Shown here: positions 6,334 through 9,772 of the stretch, in pieces | Layout of the letters: every line of letters begins with the position of its first letter | Position numbering within the stretch: position 1 is the stretch's first letter | Assembly (NCBI GenBank): GCA_041672385.1 | Contig: JBAYZQ010000085.1 | Location: forward strand, 1-9,772 | DNA from: JBAYZQ01 sp041672385 | Lineage (GTDB): Bacteria > Spirochaetota > Spirochaetia > Sphaerochaetales > Sphaerochaetaceae | DNA: 9,772 nucleotides | Direction: 5' to 3' | Notes under the pieces: model-generated | The model's input: the letters and a program-made list of their open reading frames with translations, nothing else | Databases searched by the model: none | What the model was told of the DNA's origin: nothing | Program-made: the position numbers and the translations under genes

Positions 6334-6371
6334 TGAATGATAGAAATTATTTTTTGGAGTGAAACTTTTTC

Positions 6372-6400
6372 TTGACATTCTGTTTTAGATAAAATATCTT
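6372..6400 (+). promoter_or_regulatory. Candidate promoter P1 for the sensor kinase gene
   Basis: A perfect TTGACA (6372-6377) and TATCTT (6395-6400, 4 of 6) are spaced 17 bases apart, 38 bp after the pseudouridine synthase stop. Transcription would start near 6407, giving a leader of about 110 bases. That start point falls inside the first of three TGTAA repeats, so a protein bound there could block this promoter. Confidence 0.5.
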
Positions 6401-6402
6401 TA

Positions 6403-6436
6403 TGTAATATGTTGTGTAAGAAGTTTGTAAGAATTT
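6403..6436 (+). promoter_or_regulatory. Three near-tandem TGTAA direct repeats, possible regulator-binding site
   Basis: TGTAATATGTT (6403-6413), TGTAAGAAGTT (6415-6425) and TGTAAGAATTT (6426-6436) match each other at 8 to 10 of 11 positions and begin 12 and 11 bases apart, close to one DNA turn. OmpR/PhoB-family response regulators typically bind direct repeats with an 11-base period. The second and third copies would lie at about -62 to -41 of promoter P2, a usual activator position. The repeats are seen; the regulator and its identity are inference. Confidence 0.5.
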
Positions 6437-6464
6437 GTTTGCAAAATTATTATGTCTTTCTGTT

Positions 6465-6470
6465 TATAAT
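6465..6470 (+). promoter_or_regulatory. Candidate -10 box (P2) of the sensor kinase gene with poor -35
   Basis: A perfect TATAAT would start transcription near 6477, about 42 bases before the kinase start codon. At 16-18 bases upstream there is no TTGACA-like box; TTGCAA (6439-6444) is 20 bases away. A good -10 without a -35 suits an activator-dependent promoter, with the TGTAA repeats just upstream as the candidate site. Confidence 0.4.
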
Positions 6471-6507
6471 ATTTTTTTATCTTTATTTAAAGTTTTAGTT
6501 TAAAAGT

Positions 6508-6521
6508 GGGAGTAATCTTTG
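6508..6521 (+). promoter_or_regulatory. Ribosome binding site fixing a TTG start
   Basis: GGGAG (6508-6512) lies 6 bases before TTG (6519-6521). Starting there yields a textbook signal peptide with a positively charged first segment (MKNKLK), whereas the next in-frame ATG (6549) would remove the charged N-terminal segment. The TTG start is therefore preferred. Confidence 0.75.
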
Positions 6522-9236
6522 AAAAATAAATTAAAAGTGTTCCTTTTTATGTTGTTTTTTTGTTCTATTTTAAACGCCTCAAATACCGTGAAAGTTGGCT
6601 GGCCCCTTATTTCCGGCTTGCAGGAGTATGATAAAGAAACTGGGGTATATTCCGGATACAATTATGAATATTTAAACAAGATTTCTAAGTACTGCAACTT
6701 TGATTATGAGTTTTATATTGGAACCATGAATGAATGCGAAGAACTGTTAAAAAATGGAGAAATCGATATTCTTGGTCCGTATGGTGAAAACTCAGCAATA
6801 GAAACAACTTTTGATTTTTTTGATACTTTTATAGGTGGTTTAAATGTAGTTTGGATTACCCAAAAGGGAAGAACTATCTGTTTTGAGGATTTTTTTGATT
6901 TAAATGATAAAAGCATTGGAATCTTAAATCAAAAGTATGAAATGGAAGGAGAAAAAAAATTTGAAGAAAAGAACAATTTTAATCTTAAACGAGTATTATA
7001 TAATAGTGAGGAAGAAATAATAAGTGCCTTGGATTCGGGGGAAATTGAAATTGCACAGGTAAGTAGCGGCTTTGATTATTCGAAATATAAAGAAGTAAGC
7101 GACTTCAATTTGGGATCTATTTATTTTTTGGTTAACAATGATAAACCTAAAATTAGAGAATCGATGGAAAATGCAATCAATGCAATAAAACTTATAGAAC
7201 CAGATTTCCAAAGAGATCTTTGCCTTAAATATGATATTTCAAACGTTAAGGTGGAAGAAATTTCCTTTTCAAGTAAAGAAAAGGAATATCTGGAAACAAA
7301 ACCTGTTGTTAGGGTAATTTATAATCAACATTATTTACCTCTTTTATATAATAATGGAAAGGGAGAATGTTCTGGTTTTCTCAGGTCTTACATGAATTTG
7401 GTTAGTCAGAAATCGGGAATTAAATTTGAATACAACTATATTGAATCTCCAGAAAAAGCAAAGGAAATGCTTAATAAAAATGAATTTGATGTTTTTCTTC
7501 CATTAGAGGAAGATTCTGATTGTCTTTCCAAACAGAATATTACTTTAACGCAGTCATTTTTCCAAATTCAATTTGCAGCTTTTATTAATTCGAGTAATTC
7601 TTCCAAACTAAAAATTATTGGTTTAACAAAATGTAATAAGAATATGGCAAGTAATATTGAAGAAGACGGTTATGAAGTTGTTTTTTTTCCTGATATTAAT
7701 AAAGCTGTAACAGCCCTTGAAAAAGGACAAATTGATGGGTATATAGATACCATATATTCCCTCTTTGCTTATAATATTGAAAATCTAAATCTTGATATGG
7801 TTGAATTCAGAAATTACACTAGTTATTATGATCTTTTACGTCTTGGAATAAATAAAGATTCCAATCCCTTGCTTCTTTCTTGTTTGGAAAAAACCATTGA
7901 ATCAATAAATAATAAAGAAATAAATGCCTTACTGTTTCAGTCTACATCTTCCTTCCACAAACAAACTTTTCCAGAATTTTTAAGGACTAATATTTGGATT
8001 GTTTTGATTGTATTTTTAGTTTTTGTAATAATTTTTTCGCTCATGTGTATTTTTGAAGTTAGCAGGAGGAAAGAAAAAAAATTCAACATAAAGCTTCAGG
8101 AATCAGAAAAAAAAGCAAGAAAGGCTAACGAGGAAAAAACCAAAGTTTTTCAGACTTTAAGCCATGATATTCGAACTCCTATGAATGTAATTTTAAATAC
8201 AGCAATACTTGGAAAAGATTCTATAGAAGACAAAAAACAAACAGAGGATAACTTTGATACTATTGAAAAGACTTCAAGGTATTTATTGTTACTAATAAAC
8301 AAATTATTAGATTTAAGTCGATTAAAAGAAATTGATAATAAAGTATTAGAGATGTCCTTTTCATTAAGCAAAGAAGTAAAAGAATTTTCAAATCAAATGA
8401 AAGTAATATTTAGTTTAAAAAAGCAAGAATTCGTTTTTGATATTGAAATTGAACATGATTATCTTATTGGTGATATAGTAAAAATAAGAAGAATAATTGA
8501 AAATTTAGTTAATAATGCTGCTAAGTTTACTCCAGTAAAGGGGAAGGTTTTTTTAGTTGTAAGAGAAAAAGATGGGTTTTTCATTTTTAAGGTTATTGAT
8601 ACTGGAATTGGAATGACAGACGAACAATGTTCTCATGTTTTTGATGCATATTATAGAGTGAATAATCCTGAGGTGAATAAAACAGAAGGAAATGGGCTTG
8701 GATTATTGATTTGTAAAGAGTTGGTGAATATTCTTAATGGAAGAATTGAAGTAGACAGTACTCTTGGAAAAGGTACAGTATTTACTGTTTTTCTTGAACT
8801 AAAAGTTGATGAAAATAAAAAAGCATTGATTGAAAATAAAAAAGAAAAGAAATATTATTTTTCAAGAAAGAAAATTTTAATTGTTGAAGACAATAGAATG
8901 AATCAAGAGATTTTGAAAAAGCTTCTTGAAAGAGTTGGAATTAATAGTGTTTCAGCGTTTAATGGGCAAGAAGGTGTAATGGAATTTAAAAAAGCTGCTC
9001 TTGGAACTTTTGATCTTATTCTTATGGATATAAGAATGCCAATTAAGGATGGTATAACCTCCTGTAAAGAAATTCGTGCTTTAGGCCGGGTAGATTCTAA
9101 CTTACCAATTATTGGACTTAGTGGAAATAATGATTTTTCAGATTTTGAGAAAGGAAAAAACGCAGGCATGAATGATTATTTAACAAAACCTATCGTTGTA
9201 GAGGAGCTTTATAAAACTTTAGAGAAATTACTTTAA
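6519..9236 (+). CDS. Hybrid sensor histidine kinase with two periplasmic Venus-flytrap domains
   Basis: This 905-residue membrane sensor is built like BvgS/EvgS. Residues 1-20 are a signal peptide ending LNA. Two SBP_bac_3-type domains follow (about 23-240 and 262-478). One membrane helix (about 491-512) leads into a charged coiled-coil linker with no visible HAMP or PAS domain. The dimerisation domain holds the phospho-accepting H549 in SHDIRTPMN. The ATPase domain has the N box NLVNNAAKF (662-670), DTGIGM (694-699) and GNGLGL (724-729). A Lys-rich linker leads to a receiver (about 784-905) with E790/D791, phospho-acceptor D837, S868 and K890. All catalytic residues are present, so kinase and receiver look active. 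The Arg that usually binds an amino-acid carboxylate is not evident in the first flytrap domain, so the ligand is unclear. There is no Hpt domain and no adjacent response regulator. Its stop overlaps the convergent aminotransferase gene. Confidence 0.93.
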   Translation: MKNKLKVFLFMLFFCSILNASNTVKVGWPLISGLQEYDKETGVYSGYNYEYLNKISKYCNFDYEFYIGTMNECEELLKNGEIDILGPYGENSAIETTFDFFDTFIGGLNVVWITQKGRTICFEDFFDLNDKSIGILNQKYEMEGEKKFEEKNNFNLKRVLYNSEEEIISALDSGEIEIAQVSSGFDYSKYKEVSDFNLGSIYFLVNNDKPKIRESMENAINAIKLIEPDFQRDLCLKYDISNVKVEEISFSSKEKEYLETKPVVRVIYNQHYLPLLYNNGKGECSGFLRSYMNLVSQKSGIKFEYNYIESPEKAKEMLNKNEFDVFLPLEEDSDCLSKQNITLTQSFFQIQFAAFINSSNSSKLKIIGLTKCNKNMASNIEEDGYEVVFFPDINKAVTALEKGQIDGYIDTIYSLFAYNIENLNLDMVEFRNYTSYYDLLRLGINKDSNPLLLSCLEKTIESINNKEINALLFQSTSSFHKQTFPEFLRTNIWIVLIVFLVFVIIFSLMCIFEVSRRKEKKFNIKLQESEKKARKANEEKTKVFQTLSHDIRTPMNVILNTAILGKDSIEDKKQTEDNFDTIEKTSRYLLLLINKLLDLSRLKEIDNKVLEMSFSLSKEVKEFSNQMKVIFSLKKQEFVFDIEIEHDYLIGDIVKIRRIIENLVNNAAKFTPVKGKVFLVVREKDGFFIFKVIDTGIGMTDEQCSHVFDAYYRVNNPEVNKTEGNGLGLLICKELVNILNGRIEVDSTLGKGTVFTVFLELKVDENKKALIENKKEKKYYFSRKKILIVEDNRMNQEILKKLLERVGINSVSAFNGQEGVMEFKKAALGTFDLILMDIRMPIKDGITSCKEIRALGRVDSNLPIIGLSGNNDFSDFEKGKNAGMNDYLTKPIVVEELYKTLEKLL

Positions 9237-9772
9237 TTCAGCTGAAGCTTTATACACAGTGTCAATTAAGCCTTTAATATTTTCTTCATCAATACTTGAA
9301 AATGCAAGTCGTATTATATAATCATCTGTTCTTATTATTCCGGTATTATATTTTTCAAGAAGAAGAAGGCGAAGCTCTTCGGCTTTACAAGTGCATTTTA
9401 GTGCCATGAAATAACCACTGTTGAAAGGAAATGGGACTAAATCCTTTCTGTCAGAATAATTAGATAATGCTTCTTTAACTAGAAGAAACCTTTTTTGAAT
9501 TGTTTTTATTCCATTTTCTTTACTTTCACGGTAAGAAGAGGTTTTCATTCCTTTTATAAGAGCGTTTTGTGAAGGGGTTGAGCAGCTTGAAATAGATCCT
9601 CTGATGCAAGCCATGGTTTTTTGTTCTAAAGCTTCATACTGCTGAAGACTCATATTTTTCATTCCGTAGGTAAGAAATGCAATTCTAAAACCCCAAACCA
9701 TTTCTTCTTTTGTGGCAGCATCTCCTTTTATTGCAAGGAGGTTTTCGCTAGCATTACAAAGTTTTGCAAAAA
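9228..9772 (-). CDS. PLP-dependent aminotransferase, class I/II fold, C-terminal part (partial)
   Basis: The open frame continues to the right edge without a start or stop, so only the last 181 residues are present. The Lys encoded at 9710-9708 is the likely Schiff-base residue binding pyridoxal phosphate. It lies in ATKEEMVWGFRIA, which matches the class-I pattern of Lys, five residues, then G-x-R-x-[GA]. The preceding KLCNASENLLAIKGDAA resembles bacterial aspartate/aromatic-type aminotransferases. The ATG at 9701-9699 is internal, because it falls after the catalytic Lys; taking it as the start would wrongly describe a truncated protein. The C-terminal half has the typical small-domain ending, with RTDDYIIRLAFSSIDEENI. 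The substrate cannot be told from this half. Its stop (9230-9228) lies within the last codons of the kinase gene, a 9-bp tail-to-tail overlap. Confidence 0.88.
   Translation of the reverse strand, partial: FAKLCNASENLLAIKGDAATKEEMVWGFRIAFLTYGMKNMSLQQYEALEQKTMACIRGSISSCSTPSQNALIKGMKTSSYRESKENGIKTIQKRFLLVKEALSNYSDRKDLVPFPFNSGYFMALKCTCKAEELRLLLLEKYNTGIIRTDDYIIRLAFSSIDEENIKGLIDTVYKASAELK

Noticed and set aside
6336..6355. Possible terminator after the pseudouridine synthase (AATGAT, loop AGAA, ATTATT, then T-run)
   Set aside because: The stem is six weak pairs with one G-U and no G-C, so it is unlikely to terminate transcription; such A/T hairpins are common by chance here.
6713..6916. Antisense open frames inside the kinase (also 6996-7211, 8150-8371 and 8903-9169)
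   Set aside because: They are shadows of the kinase gene, whose domains and catalytic motifs cover the same stretches.
9699..9701. ATG as the start of the aminotransferase
   Set aside because: The conserved PLP lysine is encoded upstream (9710-9708) and family-typical sequence continues to the window edge, so the start lies outside.
1..9772. CRISPR array, insertion sequence, tRNA or prophage genes
   Set aside because: No regularly spaced repeats, transposase motifs, terminal repeats, tRNA cloverleaf or phage structural genes were recognised.

Overview
The window reads as an AT-rich bacterial chromosome segment. The most likely source is a spirochaete of the Treponema type. The basis is a side-by-side parE-parC pair with a short ParC and no GyrA box, very AT-rich intergenic DNA, and a large Venus-flytrap hybrid histidine kinase. 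This assignment is inference from gene content, not a database result. Several proteins (ParE, ParC, the RluA-type synthase) carry sequence signatures I associate with Bacteroidetes and Chlamydia/Borrelia-type homologues rather than Proteobacteria.

Layout. (1) Positions 1-1443, minus strand: a CNNM/DUF21-CBS membrane protein cut by the left edge, preceded by a YhhN/TMEM86-type membrane protein. (2) Positions 1444-1778: a divergent intergenic region of 335 bp. It holds a nested inverted repeat, a perfect AT palindrome, a seven-codon upstream ORF, and a promoter whose -10 box sits 7 bases before the parE start codon. (3) Positions 1779-6333, plus strand: a tight three-gene unit, parE, parC (start and stop overlap by one base) and an RluA-family pseudouridine synthase (8-base gap). 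(4) Positions 6334-6518: a regulatory stretch with two candidate promoters and three TGTAA-type direct repeats. (5) Positions 6519-9236, plus strand: a 905-residue hybrid sensor kinase starting at TTG. (6) Positions 9228-9772, minus strand: the C-terminal part of a PLP-dependent aminotransferase, cut by the right edge and overlapping the end of the kinase gene tail to tail.

How the parts work together. ParE and ParC would form the A2B2 topoisomerase IV that decatenates daughter chromosomes and relaxes supercoils. The pseudouridine synthase is probably only cotranscribed. The kinase would sense a periplasmic ligand and pass phosphate to its own receiver. No histidine phosphotransfer domain or separate response regulator is visible here, so its output partner must be elsewhere.

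I did not find an unmistakably new multi-gene system. The most testable oddities are a sliding-clamp-binding-like motif at the extreme C-terminus of ParC, the apparently leaderless parE start, the non-canonical quinolone-site residues of ParC, the direct repeats before the kinase, and the structured DNA upstream of parE.
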